Position numbers and translations under genes: made by a program. The notes under the pieces were generated by a model. That model made no database searches and was not told where the DNA came from. It was given only the letters and a program-made list of their open reading frames with translations. A DNA stretch of 64,000 nt from assembly GCA_034670265.1 (NCBI GenBank), contig JAXMNU010000002.1, forward strand, positions 62,001 through 126,000, in the 5' to 3' direction. This DNA is from Halomarinibacterium sp034670265. GTDB taxonomy: Bacteria; Bacteroidota; Bacteroidia; Flavobacteriales; Flavobacteriaceae. Positions 1-8,630 of this stretch are shown here, piece after piece (the stretch's first letter is position 1; each line of letters begins with the position of its first letter).

Positions 1-1209
1 GTTTCTGCCACTGAAACATTTGTAAAAGAATTATTTAAAGAAAAACTCTCGGGGACATATACCTATCACAACCTTACACATACCCTAAGAGTTTTTAAAG
101 GTACTAATGAAATAATTGAAAATTCTAAAATAAATGCTAAAGATACTGTGATATTGCAACTTTCGGCATTATTGCACGATGTTGGATATATTGAAAGCAG
201 AGAAAATCACGAAGAAATTAGTGTTCGAATTGCAAAGGAATTTCTCGAAAAGGAAAATACTGAAAAAGAAATAATTAAGGGTGTTGAAGATTGCATTTTA
301 GCAACCAAAATGAATCAAAAACCACAAAATTTTTTAGAAGAAGTATTACGGGATGCAGATTCCTCACACTTTGGAAAAGACTATTTTGAAGAAGTAAGTG
401 AATTTTTAAGGCAAGAATATTTGCTTCAAGAAGTAAAAGAATATTCTCCTCAAGAATGGCGAAATGAGACTATTAAATTTATGGTTGAAAACCACAAATT
501 TTACACTCCCTATGCAAGAGAAAAGTGGCAACCTCAAAAAGAAGCTAATCTTGCCAAGCTTCTAAAAAACAAAAAAAAGGATAAAAAAAAGTTAAAAAAA
601 GAAAGACTAAAAGCCGAATTAAAAGCCAAGTATAAAGATGCGAGTCCAGAAAGAGGTATTCAAACGTTTTATCGTACAGCACTTAGAAACCATATAAAAT
701 TAAGTGACATTGCAGATACTAAAGCAAATATTCTCCTTTCAGTAAATGCGATTATTATTTCTTTAGTTTTATCGAATTTACTTTCGAAACTGGATACAAA
801 TCCCTATTTAATTACACCCTCTGCAATTTTTGTATTATCAAGTACGATAACCATGATTTTGGCAGTAATTGCTACTCGACCCAATGTTACACGAGGAAAA
901 TTTACAGATGAAGACGTTAAAAATAAAGATGTAAATCTTACATTTTTTGGAAACTTCCATAAAATGGAACTCTCAAAATTTCAATGGGCTATAAATGAGT
1001 TATTGAAAGATCGAGATTATGTATACTCTTCACTTACAAAAGATTTATACTTTTTAGGAAAGGTTCTGGATAGAAAATATAGAATCCTTCGATGGACATA
1101 TACCATTTTTGTAATTGGTATAATTGTTTCAATCCTATCTTTTGCTATTTCATTTAATGCAACTGGCCAAAGTGTTGAGGAAGTAACTAAAACAATTGTA
1201 AATCCTTAG
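1..1209 (+). CDS. HD-domain protein with C-terminal Pycsar-effector-type membrane region (5' end outside window)
   Basis: The frame is open from base 1, so the gene begins upstream; 402 residues are visible. An HD phosphohydrolase-like domain is seen first, with a His-rich YHNLTHT segment near residue 21 and LLHDVGY (the HD pair) near 57-63. A very Lys-rich linker follows at about residues 185-210. The C-terminal part has three hydrophobic segments (about 243-262, 271-294 and 365-387), the layout of the DUF5706/Pycsar effector membrane domain. In that family the membrane domain is thought to damage the inner membrane when a cyclic nucleotide binds; the HD-fused form is common on flavobacterial chromosomes and its role is not settled. 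No cyclase is visible on the sequenced side. A GTG at 148 is only an internal codon. Confidence 0.8.
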   Translation, partial: VSATETFVKELFKEKLSGTYTYHNLTHTLRVFKGTNEIIENSKINAKDTVILQLSALLHDVGYIESRENHEEISVRIAKEFLEKENTEKEIIKGVEDCILATKMNQKPQNFLEEVLRDADSSHFGKDYFEEVSEFLRQEYLLQEVKEYSPQEWRNETIKFMVENHKFYTPYAREKWQPQKEANLAKLLKNKKKDKKKLKKERLKAELKAKYKDASPERGIQTFYRTALRNHIKLSDIADTKANILLSVNAIIISLVLSNLLSKLDTNPYLITPSAIFVLSSTITMILAVIATRPNVTRGKFTDEDVKNKDVNLTFFGNFHKMELSKFQWAINELLKDRDYVYSSLTKDLYFLGKVLDRKYRILRWTYTIFVIGIIVSILSFAISFNATGQSVEEVTKTIVNP

Positions 1210-1211
1210 CA

Positions 1212-3575
1212 TTAGCTTTCGATTTCATTCATTAAATCTTGATAAGTATAAAGCTTCTTATCTTCTTCCCCATGATGGTAGAGAACATTTACTCTTATAG
1301 CTTTAAGTCCAGAAACCCCCTGAAGGTCTTCCAACTCTAAGGTTTCAACTTCGCTACCCAAATAATTTTTAGACTGCAGAAAATGAACATACTTTAGATA
1401 CTCTTCTTCATCTTCTTCTTGCGCATAAATAATAGCAATTTTTCCCGGTTGGGTAATGCGTTCGTCTGTACCATTAATTTTTGCTTTGTCCACACGTTTT
1501 TTAACTACTTCATATCGCGCATTATACGTTCCATCTACATCGAACCGTTTTTCATCCATTCTAAAACGAAGTGACAATGGATTATTAAACACTAAAATCA
1601 TGGAGGCAATATCCATAGCCACTGGAAGATTCCCTTTTAATTTATAAAAGCTATTCTCCATTTCGCATATCACCTGAAGTTGCCAAAGTCTTAGGTTGTA
1701 TAGGTATACATTGTTAAAGGTGCTTTCTTTTGTAATAGACTCCCCGATATACATATTGTGTTCTACACCATCAGTTTTGAAGCGTTCATAATAGTGAGGA
1801 TACATCCCTTGAGCCTTCCGTTGCTTATAATCTAAAATGCTTGCGAGAGTTTTATTTACCTGCATCACAGATTCGTCATATTGTTTGCGATATTTGTATA
1901 CAAATCCCTTAGAATCGTCTATTCGGTTGTAATAACTTTGAATTTGGGATTGTAATTCTTTATCTTTCTTCTCAATAAATTTAAAGAGAGAAGTAATGTC
2001 TTCTTGGAAAAAAGAGAGTATTCTATTCTCGCTTTCCACCTCAAAAGATTCTTCTAACTCCTCTAGATACTCTTTAATTTTAAATATGATTTGCTCATAA
2101 ATAGGAAGCTCTTCAACTTCATAAATAACTTTTACAATTTTAAGCACCATTCGAAGTTGCAATGCAAGATCCATTTTGGTCGCTTCATTTCTAGCTTGAG
2201 AAGACCCTTTAATATCCATTTGCCCATACAACGGATACACATCATTAAATACTATTTCCTGAAAAGTAGCCATATTTCCTTCATCCTGAAGGCTTATTAC
2301 TCTCTTGGCTTCTTGGACAAAACGCCAGTGAACACTTGGGTGTATAGAAGTGCACTCTTCTTGTATAAGTAATTCTATCTTATTCTCCTTCTTTTCTTTT
2401 GCTCGTCTCAAAGAGTCTACCAAATACGGCATTAAATCCTTTAATTTAATAGCATTAATAGAATTAAGTTTTTCGGGGTTCTTCGAGACAATTTCCATTA
2501 CCCCCAAAAATTTATCATCACTAACTAATGGGGCTATAATAATACTACCAATATTTTGAGTGGCTAAGGATTGTAATAGAACATTTTCTGGATATTTTGC
2601 AAATTGTTTTTGGACATTGGATACTGTAAAGAACTCCTTCTTTTCAAAAAGTTGTTGATGCGAAAAATCACAAAGCGAGTACTTTTCTTTCTTACTCTGT
2701 TCTTTATTTAAAATAAAACTATTGGCTCGTAAGGATTTTGGTAATTTGTTGAAAGTTTTATTTTCTGGGTCGTACATAGAATACCCCACTTCAATTTCTG
2801 GAATATTAAAAATGGACCGCATAATATCTCTAAACTGTAGAATAAACTTATCGTTACTTGGATCAATTTCAAGCAGTTGTTCTTTAAAGTTTGAAATTGA
2901 AACATCCAGAGTGGCATCATACATGTTTGCAATAACAAAACCATTAAAAACCCAGCTATTGGGAGGAAATTTTTCTTTCCAAAGGTCTATTTTATCAAAA
3001 TTATCAAGCAATTCTGAAATATCTTCCTTAGTAATTTCCTTTGCATTTTTGGTTTTTTCAATATTTACAAAATCGCCATTATATAGCACTCGGTAAGATC
3101 TCAAAATACCTTGCTTATCGGGTATTTTATAATAAAAGGGTCTTCTAAAATCTACTTGAAAATTATAGTGATTGGCCAATATAATGCTACAACCCATAAC
3201 ATAGTATTGCTCTTCAGATAGGTCTGCCAACTCCATATCCAACTCTTCACCTGCTAATTCTATTATGGACATAAATCTTTCCGAAGCACGCAAAATCTCC
3301 TCTTGGTAAGGCACAGTAGCAAACTTAATTTCATTTCTTGTTAGCACTTCAGCAAATAAATCTTCCAAAATAAAATTAATCTGATTTTTATATTTACTGA
3401 GAGCTTCCTCAGAAGATATCCCACTAGACAGTTTAGGATTTTCCTTTTCAATCTTAAGAATTTCTGCAATTCTTTTAGAAGTCATTGAGTTTGAAGTACG
3501 CTCAATAGCTCGATAAGAATCGAAAAGTTTTTTAAACCCAATTTTAATTTGTAATGGAAATGGGCGATTATTCAT
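1212..3575 (-). CDS. GAF domain-containing protein, conserved in flavobacteria
   Basis: A 787-residue protein with no signal peptide or membrane segment, so probably cytoplasmic. The middle part (about 290-390) reads as a GAF sensor domain, with the segment GSIIIAPLVSDDKFLGVMEI as the typical central strand pair. The N- and C-terminal regions are mostly charged and helical, without a recognisable kinase, cyclase or HTH output domain. The ligand cannot be told from the sequence. It is convergent with the HD/Pycsar-like gene (2 bp between stops). The ATG at 3575 fits the first conserved-looking residues. The family is recognised; the function is not. Confidence 0.75.
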   Translation of the reverse strand: MNNRPFPLQIKIGFKKLFDSYRAIERTSNSMTSKRIAEILKIEKENPKLSSGISSEEALSKYKNQINFILEDLFAEVLTRNEIKFATVPYQEEILRASERFMSIIELAGEELDMELADLSEEQYYVMGCSIILANHYNFQVDFRRPFYYKIPDKQGILRSYRVLYNGDFVNIEKTKNAKEITKEDISELLDNFDKIDLWKEKFPPNSWVFNGFVIANMYDATLDVSISNFKEQLLEIDPSNDKFILQFRDIMRSIFNIPEIEVGYSMYDPENKTFNKLPKSLRANSFILNKEQSKKEKYSLCDFSHQQLFEKKEFFTVSNVQKQFAKYPENVLLQSLATQNIGSIIIAPLVSDDKFLGVMEIVSKNPEKLNSINAIKLKDLMPYLVDSLRRAKEKKENKIELLIQEECTSIHPSVHWRFVQEAKRVISLQDEGNMATFQEIVFNDVYPLYGQMDIKGSSQARNEATKMDLALQLRMVLKIVKVIYEVEELPIYEQIIFKIKEYLEELEESFEVESENRILSFFQEDITSLFKFIEKKDKELQSQIQSYYNRIDDSKGFVYKYRKQYDESVMQVNKTLASILDYKQRKAQGMYPHYYERFKTDGVEHNMYIGESITKESTFNNVYLYNLRLWQLQVICEMENSFYKLKGNLPVAMDIASMILVFNNPLSLRFRMDEKRFDVDGTYNARYEVVKKRVDKAKINGTDERITQPGKIAIIYAQEEDEEEYLKYVHFLQSKNYLGSEVETLELEDLQGVSGLKAIRVNVLYHHGEEDKKLYTYQDLMNEIES

Positions 3576-3694
3576 AGCATTGAAAATGAAAAGTTTATTG
3601 TAAAATAAAGTAATTATTCGGTATTGTGAAACAAAGTAGTGTCAATTAACATTATTTTCAGAGTATTTATTCGGAATCAAAAAAAAAATACCTT

Positions 3695-3702
3695 TACTTT
3701 TG
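3695..3702 (+). promoter_or_regulatory. Bacteroidota -7 promoter box for the TlpA-family gene
   Basis: TACTTTTG matches the TAnnTTTG consensus and ends 20 bases before the ATG at 3723. This supports the downstream ATG as the start rather than the longer open frame that begins at 3639. No clear -33 TTTG was found at the right spacing. Confidence 0.6.
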
Positions 3703-3722
3703 TGCAACAAAAATTTGAAAAA

Positions 3723-4835
3723 ATGAAACGTGTATTTTACGCATTTATAGCCCTTTTATTAATTGCTTGTGGTGAAGACCCAAACTCCTATATGTTAAAA
3801 GGTACTGCATATGGCTACGAAGATGGAACTAATATTTTTCTTTATGAAATAGACCAAAACAATCAGCCTCAAATAAAAGATACTCTGGTAATTACCAATC
3901 AAAAATTTGAAGAAAAGTACCCAAAAATAGAAGGTACAAAGCTCAATTTTCTGAAAATAGAAAACGCATCAAATAATATTGTGTTTTTTGTTGAAAACGA
4001 AAACATTAACGCCCAACTTTATGCAGATAGCTTGGCTTCTTCGGTTGTAACTGGTGGACGCCAAAATGAGCTATACAATGAGTATTTGACTACTACTCGC
4101 AAATTTGCAGAAAGAAAAACGAAAATTACACAAGATTTTCAAAATGCGCAATCACAACAAGATGAAACATTATTCAATAAACTAAGAGAGGAGAATACCG
4201 CTTTAGCAATGGAAGAACGTTCATTTAAAAGAAATTTTGTTAAGACCAACAACAATTCACTCTTCAGTGTAATGTTGTTATCTGAATTATATAAAGGAAA
4301 AGAATTTACAGCCGAAGAAACCACAGAAATTCTTGAGGGTCTAAACCCCAAAATTGCAACGAATCCCGTAGTGACTCAACTAAAAAATTCTATTGAATCT
4401 GCCAAGAAAGCGGATATTGGTGGCACAGCTCCAGATTTTGCAGCTCCCACACCTAGTGGAGAAATGTTGTCCCTAAAAGAAACGCTTGGTAAATACACCA
4501 TTATCGATTTTTGGGCGTCTTGGTGCCGTCCTTGCCGTTTGGAGAACCCAAATGTTGTTAAAGTGTATGAAAAATATCACGATAAAGGGCTCAACATAAT
4601 TAGTGTTTCATTAGATAAAAACGGTCAAAAAGATCGATGGATAAAAGCTATCCAAGACGATAATATGGATTGGTATCATGTATCTAATCTTCAATTTTGG
4701 CAAGATCCTATTGCACAGCAATATAATGTTAGGTCTATTCCAGCTACATTTTTGTTAGATGAAAATGGAAAGATTATCGATAAAAACTTACGTGGTCCTG
4801 CGTTGGAAAGACGTATTGCTCAATTGTTGGATTAA
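3723..4835 (+). CDS. TlpA-family thiol-disulfide oxidoreductase lipoprotein
   Basis: 370 residues starting MKRVFYAFIALLLIACGED: a lipoprotein signal with the lipobox ending at Cys16, so it should be membrane-anchored facing the periplasm. The N-terminal half resembles the DUF4369-type domain that precedes many Bacteroidota TlpA/AhpC proteins. The C-terminal 140 residues are a thioredoxin fold with the redox motif FWASWCRPCR (CxxC near residue 268) and a cis-Pro-type SIPATF segment near 345. It probably reduces or isomerises disulfides of exported proteins, or serves cytochrome c maturation. The open frame extends 28 codons upstream, but that stretch contains the promoter box and lacks signal-peptide character, so the later ATG was chosen. 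Confidence 0.88.
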   Translation: MKRVFYAFIALLLIACGEDPNSYMLKGTAYGYEDGTNIFLYEIDQNNQPQIKDTLVITNQKFEEKYPKIEGTKLNFLKIENASNNIVFFVENENINAQLYADSLASSVVTGGRQNELYNEYLTTTRKFAERKTKITQDFQNAQSQQDETLFNKLREENTALAMEERSFKRNFVKTNNNSLFSVMLLSELYKGKEFTAEETTEILEGLNPKIATNPVVTQLKNSIESAKKADIGGTAPDFAAPTPSGEMLSLKETLGKYTIIDFWASWCRPCRLENPNVVKVYEKYHDKGLNIISVSLDKNGQKDRWIKAIQDDNMDWYHVSNLQFWQDPIAQQYNVRSIPATFLLDENGKIIDKNLRGPALERRIAQLLD

Positions 4836-5509
4836 TTTAATTCAAAACTTACATTAACCACAACTTTTATTTCCATTTCTCCGGGAGACATGGTTTGTGA
4901 TTCGGAATTTGAATCCATTGCCATTGCACTCCGCATCATGGGTCTAGGTGTTGCTTCATTTTGAAATTCACTTATATGAAGTGCCTTCCCAATGCTTTGT
5001 CCTAAAACGAAAGCATATTCAGTAGCCTTTTGTTTTGCATTTTGTATAGCTTTTATTCTAGCTTCACTTTCTAAGTCTTCTACTTTTGAAGAGGAAAAAC
5101 GAATGCCATCTATTCTATTTATCCCAGTTTCGAGTAATCCGTTCATAATCATTTCATATTTCGATAAATCTATTAGTTTAATGCTAATGGATTGATTGGC
5201 GGCGTAGTTATATTTTTTAGAATTGTAATCGTAATTCTTGCTCAGATTCATATACTCTGTCCTTACATACTTACTATCAATTCCTGTTTGTTTTAAAAAC
5301 TGAAGGACTTCATTTACAGTGTGGTCATTCATTTGTTTAACCTCTTTTGGGTTATTACCAGTGTGTTCGACACGAGCAGTAATGGTTACTTGGTCTGGTA
5401 TTATGGTAACAATCCCTTCGCCTCTAACATCCACAGAGGGTTTTGGTTCAATTTGAGCATTCATAAAAAAAGAAGTTAAAAGGGTTAAGATTAAAGCGAT
5501 AGATTTCAT
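4832..5509 (-). CDS. SIMPL (DUF541) domain periplasmic protein
   Basis: 225 residues with an N-terminal signal peptide (MKSIALILTLLTSFFMNAQ), followed by one SIMPL domain covering nearly the whole mature protein. Typical features are the opening VRGEGIVTIIPDQVTITARV strand pattern, the central tyrosine-rich YDYNSKKYNYAANQSISIKL and the C-terminal Met/Ala-rich stretch before the last strand. SIMPL proteins are outer-membrane or periplasmic oligomers linked to envelope and oxidative stress, with unclear biochemistry. The stop overlaps that of the convergent TlpA-type gene by 4 bp, and a rhomboid gene lies 13 bp upstream on the same strand, suggesting co-transcription. Confidence 0.88.
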   Translation of the reverse strand: MKSIALILTLLTSFFMNAQIEPKPSVDVRGEGIVTIIPDQVTITARVEHTGNNPKEVKQMNDHTVNEVLQFLKQTGIDSKYVRTEYMNLSKNYDYNSKKYNYAANQSISIKLIDLSKYEMIMNGLLETGINRIDGIRFSSSKVEDLESEARIKAIQNAKQKATEYAFVLGQSIGKALHISEFQNEATPRPMMRSAMAMDSNSESQTMSPGEMEIKVVVNVSFELN

Positions 5510-5522
5510 AAGAGTATAATTG

Positions 5523-6173
5523 TTATATTTTTTTCAATTTGTATAACACAAACAATACCAAAATGGGCACTGCTAATAAACCTACTAGCCAAAGGTCTGT
5601 TTCAATAATAGATGGGACAAAGCCAATGGTTAATAAATAGCCAGCAATAGCACCCCCAAAATGCGCATCATGACCAATATTCCCTAATTGTTTTTTCATT
5701 CCGTAAATAGTATACCCAAGATACATTATTCCAAACAACCATGCAGGAATGGGAATGGGAATAAAAAACAAATAAAGACTCATCTCTGGATACAATAAAA
5801 TAGCAGCATACAGTATTCCCATAATGGCGCCACTTGCCCCTACCGCACTGTAGTGATATTCCTCTTTGTGCATTAAAAATGAAAGCAAGTTTCCAGCTAA
5901 TAAACTTAGTAAATACACCAATACAAATTTTGAAACACCTAAATTGTTAATTACCACATTGGCAAAGAAATAGAGTGTAAGCATATTAAAAAGTAGGTGG
6001 CTGAAATCCCCGTGTAAAAACCCCGAACTAAACATCCGTATTTGTTCTCCTCGCCGTATCCCAGCGATATTGAATTTATACTTTTCGAAAAAAGTGAAGT
6101 CATTAAATCCTTTTAATGAAATGAGCACATTAGCTGCAATAATAATGATAGTCGCTATGTGAATATTTTGCAT
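5523..6173 (-). CDS. Rhomboid family intramembrane serine protease
   Basis: 216 residues with about six hydrophobic segments. The catalytic pair is visible: Ser114 in GASGAIMG and His171 in HDAHFGG, and HGDFSHLLFNM near residue 54 carries the conserved N-terminal His/Asn element. Rhomboids cut substrates within or next to transmembrane helices in the cytoplasmic membrane; the substrate here is unknown. Length is normal for the small six-helix bacterial type. The gene lies just upstream of the SIMPL gene on the same strand and diverges from the lipid acyltransferase gene. Confidence 0.92.
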   Translation of the reverse strand: MQNIHIATIIIIAANVLISLKGFNDFTFFEKYKFNIAGIRRGEQIRMFSSGFLHGDFSHLLFNMLTLYFFANVVINNLGVSKFVLVYLLSLLAGNLLSFLMHKEEYHYSAVGASGAIMGILYAAILLYPEMSLYLFFIPIPIPAWLFGIMYLGYTIYGMKKQLGNIGHDAHFGGAIAGYLLTIGFVPSIIETDLWLVGLLAVPILVLFVLYKLKKI

Positions 6174-6218
6174 ATAGTTATTTTTAGGAAAGTGCTGTTT
6201 CTATGCAATAAATTTAGT

Positions 6219-6226
6219 TAGTTTTG
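6219..6226 (+). promoter_or_regulatory. -7 promoter box for the lysophospholipid acyltransferase-like gene
   Basis: TAGTTTTG matches TAnnTTTG and ends 14 bases before the ATG at 6241. No convincing -33 element is seen at normal distance. Confidence 0.5.
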
Positions 6227-6240
6227 TTGTAAATTAAAGC

Positions 6241-7110
6241 ATGCAACGGTTACTTTATCTTTTGCTGTACCCAATAATGTGGCTCACCTCAATCTTGCCA
6301 CTTCGTATTTTATACATTAAATCTACTTTTCTATTTCTCATTGTCTATTACATAGTAGGTTATAGAAAAAAGGTAGTGAAGAGCAATTTAAAACTTGTCT
6401 TCCCAGAAAAGTCTTCAGCAGAAATCAATAGTATCGCTAAGAAGTTTTTTCAGCATTTATGTGATATCATTTTCGAAACGATTAAAAGTCTTACTATTTC
6501 TGAAAAAGAAATACGCAAACGATTTAATTACAAAAACCTTGAAGTTATTGAAGAACTTTATAAAAAAGACAAAAGCGTTTTGTTAATGTGCGGTCATTAT
6601 GCTAGTTGGGAATGGAGCGGAATTTTAATGAAACAAACAAACTATAAAGGATACGGGGTTTATAAAAAACTCGACAACCCTTATTTTGATAGGTTAGTGA
6701 GAAAGAGTAGAGAGCGATTTGGAGGAAACATTATTAATAACAAACAAATTGTAAAAACACTTTATAAAGAATTCAAAAAAAACAACAAAACCATTACCCT
6801 CATACTTTCCGATCAAACACCCAAACCTTGGGCATATAAAGACCGGCAGCATTTTATGGGAATTGATGTTCCAGTGTTTACAGGTACCGAAGAAATGGCA
6901 AAAATGCTTGATTTTGCCACAGTGTATTTAAAAGTTGAAAAAGTAAAAAGAGGGTATTATGAAGCCACTTTTGTTCCACTTGCTGAAAACCCTAAAGCAA
7001 TCGAAAATTATAAAATAACAAGAATGTTTTTAGACGAAGTAGAAAAGCAGATTAAAAACAATCCACCTTATTATTTATGGTCTCACAAGCGATGGAAACA
7101 TCGTAATTAA
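6241..7110 (+). CDS. LpxL/HtrB-family lipid A-type acyltransferase
   Basis: 289 residues with an N-terminal membrane anchor (about 5-40) and the HX4E acyltransferase motif CGHYASWEW near residue 118. Further family blocks are FGGNII and SDQTPKPW with the Asp/Gln pair near 192. Such enzymes move an acyl chain from acyl-ACP to a lipid A precursor or a related glycerolipid or aminolipid on the inner leaflet of the cytoplasmic membrane. In Bacteroidota the same family also makes N-acyl amino acid lipids, so the substrate is uncertain. The stop overlaps the convergent aminotransferase stop by 4 bp. Confidence 0.85.
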   Translation: MQRLLYLLLYPIMWLTSILPLRILYIKSTFLFLIVYYIVGYRKKVVKSNLKLVFPEKSSAEINSIAKKFFQHLCDIIFETIKSLTISEKEIRKRFNYKNLEVIEELYKKDKSVLLMCGHYASWEWSGILMKQTNYKGYGVYKKLDNPYFDRLVRKSRERFGGNIINNKQIVKTLYKEFKKNNKTITLILSDQTPKPWAYKDRQHFMGIDVPVFTGTEEMAKMLDFATVYLKVEKVKRGYYEATFVPLAENPKAIENYKITRMFLDEVEKQIKNNPPYYLWSHKRWKHRN

Positions 7111-8612
7111 AACTGAAACCAGTTATCCCCTAAATAAGATGGGTTCTCTTTATTTTCTGAAATATGACGGTAATGCATGCCATCAATAACATATTCTTTT
7201 TTCCATTCTGAAGCATTATCTGCCAAAGCGATAAGAGCATCGCAAACATATTTCATTTCATCATTAGTTGTCGTTGGATGAATTGAAACACGCACCCATC
7301 CTGGTTTCATTTCTGCAACTCCACAAAGTACTTGCTCTAAAATTTCTGTAGATTTTTGCTGGTCTATTTGTAGTAAATAATGACCATAAGTACCTGCACA
7401 ACTGCATCCACCTCTGGACTGAATTCCAAACCTGTCATTTAAAATTTTCACAGCCAAGTCATGGTGTAATCCTTCAATATTGAGGGAAAGTACCCCTAAA
7501 CGCTCTTCATGATCCGAAGCCAGAATAGATATTCCTTTATGCGCTTTAATTCTCTTGAAAAAGTATTGAAGCAACTCCTCTTCTCTTTCAATCATATTCT
7601 TCACCCCCATTTGCTCCTTTAATCGAATTGCCAACGATGCTCGTATCACCTGCAAAAAACCAGGTGTCCCACCATCTTCACGTTCTTCAATGTTTTCAAT
7701 ATACTTATGGGTTCCCCAAGGCGTTGTCCACTGTACGGTACCACCGCCTGGACAATCTGGCACTAAATTTTTATATAATTTTTTGTTGAAAACAAGCACA
7801 CCACTACTCCCAGGACCACCTAAAAATTTATGTGGAGACATAAAAATTGCATCCAATGCCATTTCTGGGTCTTCCGGATGCATATCAATATCAATATAAG
7901 GGGCAGAACAAGCAAAATCTACAAAACACAATCCATTGTGTTGATGCATAATTTTGGCAACTTCGTAGTAGGGAGTTTTTATTCCGGTAACGTTAGAGCA
8001 GCTTGTCACTGAAGCAATTTTCACCTCTCTGTTTTTGTATTCCTTTAAAACTTTTTCAAAATTTTCTAAGCAAAATAATCCTTCTTTATTACACGGAATC
8101 ACAACTACTGTAGCAATAGTTTCTAACCAAGAAGTCTGATTACTATGATGTTCCATATGCGAAACAAATACCACAGGTCGATCTTCTTCTTTTATTTTAA
8201 TTAATCCTTTTACCTGTTCGGGAATTTTCAACCCTAGAATACGCTGAAATTTATTCACAGCACCTGTCATTCCAGTACCCGTAGTAATTAAAACGTCATC
8301 TTCACCAGCATGTACGTGTCTTTTAATAATTTGTCGTGCTGTGTGATAGGCACGAGTCATCGTAGTTCCACTAACTGTTGTCTCGGTATGTGTATTGGCT
8401 ACAAAAGGGCCAAAATCATACATCATTTTTTCTTCGATAAGCGTATACAATCTTCCACTAGCAGTCCAATCTGTGTAAACTATTTTCTTTTTTCCAAAAG
8501 GAGATTGAAAGGTTTGATCAATTCCTAAAATATTCTTTCGGAAGGGCTCAAAATAGGCTTCTAATTTTGAAACTTCTTTTATGGTAGTAGATTCCATGGA
8601 ATTCGTTTTCAC
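7107..8612 (-). CDS. Class V aminotransferase / cysteine desulfurase-like PLP enzyme
   Basis: 501 residues. The PLP-binding Lys sits in SPHKFLGGPGSSGVL (near residue 258), preceded by the family pattern FVDFACSAPYIDIDMHP with the Asp that contacts the pyridine nitrogen. RGGCSCAGTYG near 410 places Cys residues where desulfurases carry their catalytic loop. HMEHHSNQTSW and TSCSNVTG are also family blocks. It is longer than IscS/SufS (about 400) owing to extra N- and C-terminal sequence. The substrate cannot be assigned. It lies 18 bp downstream of glmM and probably in its operon. Met6 is an alternative start. Confidence 0.85.
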   Translation of the reverse strand: MKTNSMESTTIKEVSKLEAYFEPFRKNILGIDQTFQSPFGKKKIVYTDWTASGRLYTLIEEKMMYDFGPFVANTHTETTVSGTTMTRAYHTARQIIKRHVHAGEDDVLITTGTGMTGAVNKFQRILGLKIPEQVKGLIKIKEEDRPVVFVSHMEHHSNQTSWLETIATVVVIPCNKEGLFCLENFEKVLKEYKNREVKIASVTSCSNVTGIKTPYYEVAKIMHQHNGLCFVDFACSAPYIDIDMHPEDPEMALDAIFMSPHKFLGGPGSSGVLVFNKKLYKNLVPDCPGGGTVQWTTPWGTHKYIENIEEREDGGTPGFLQVIRASLAIRLKEQMGVKNMIEREEELLQYFFKRIKAHKGISILASDHEERLGVLSLNIEGLHHDLAVKILNDRFGIQSRGGCSCAGTYGHYLLQIDQQKSTEILEQVLCGVAEMKPGWVRVSIHPTTTNDEMKYVCDALIALADNASEWKKEYVIDGMHYRHISENKENPSYLGDNWFQF

Positions 8613-8630
8613 GAGTTAAAGGTAAAAAAT

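Noticed and set aside
3639..3722. 28-codon N-terminal extension of the TlpA-family protein
   Set aside because: The stretch includes the -7 promoter box, and the lipoprotein signal begins only at the ATG 3723.
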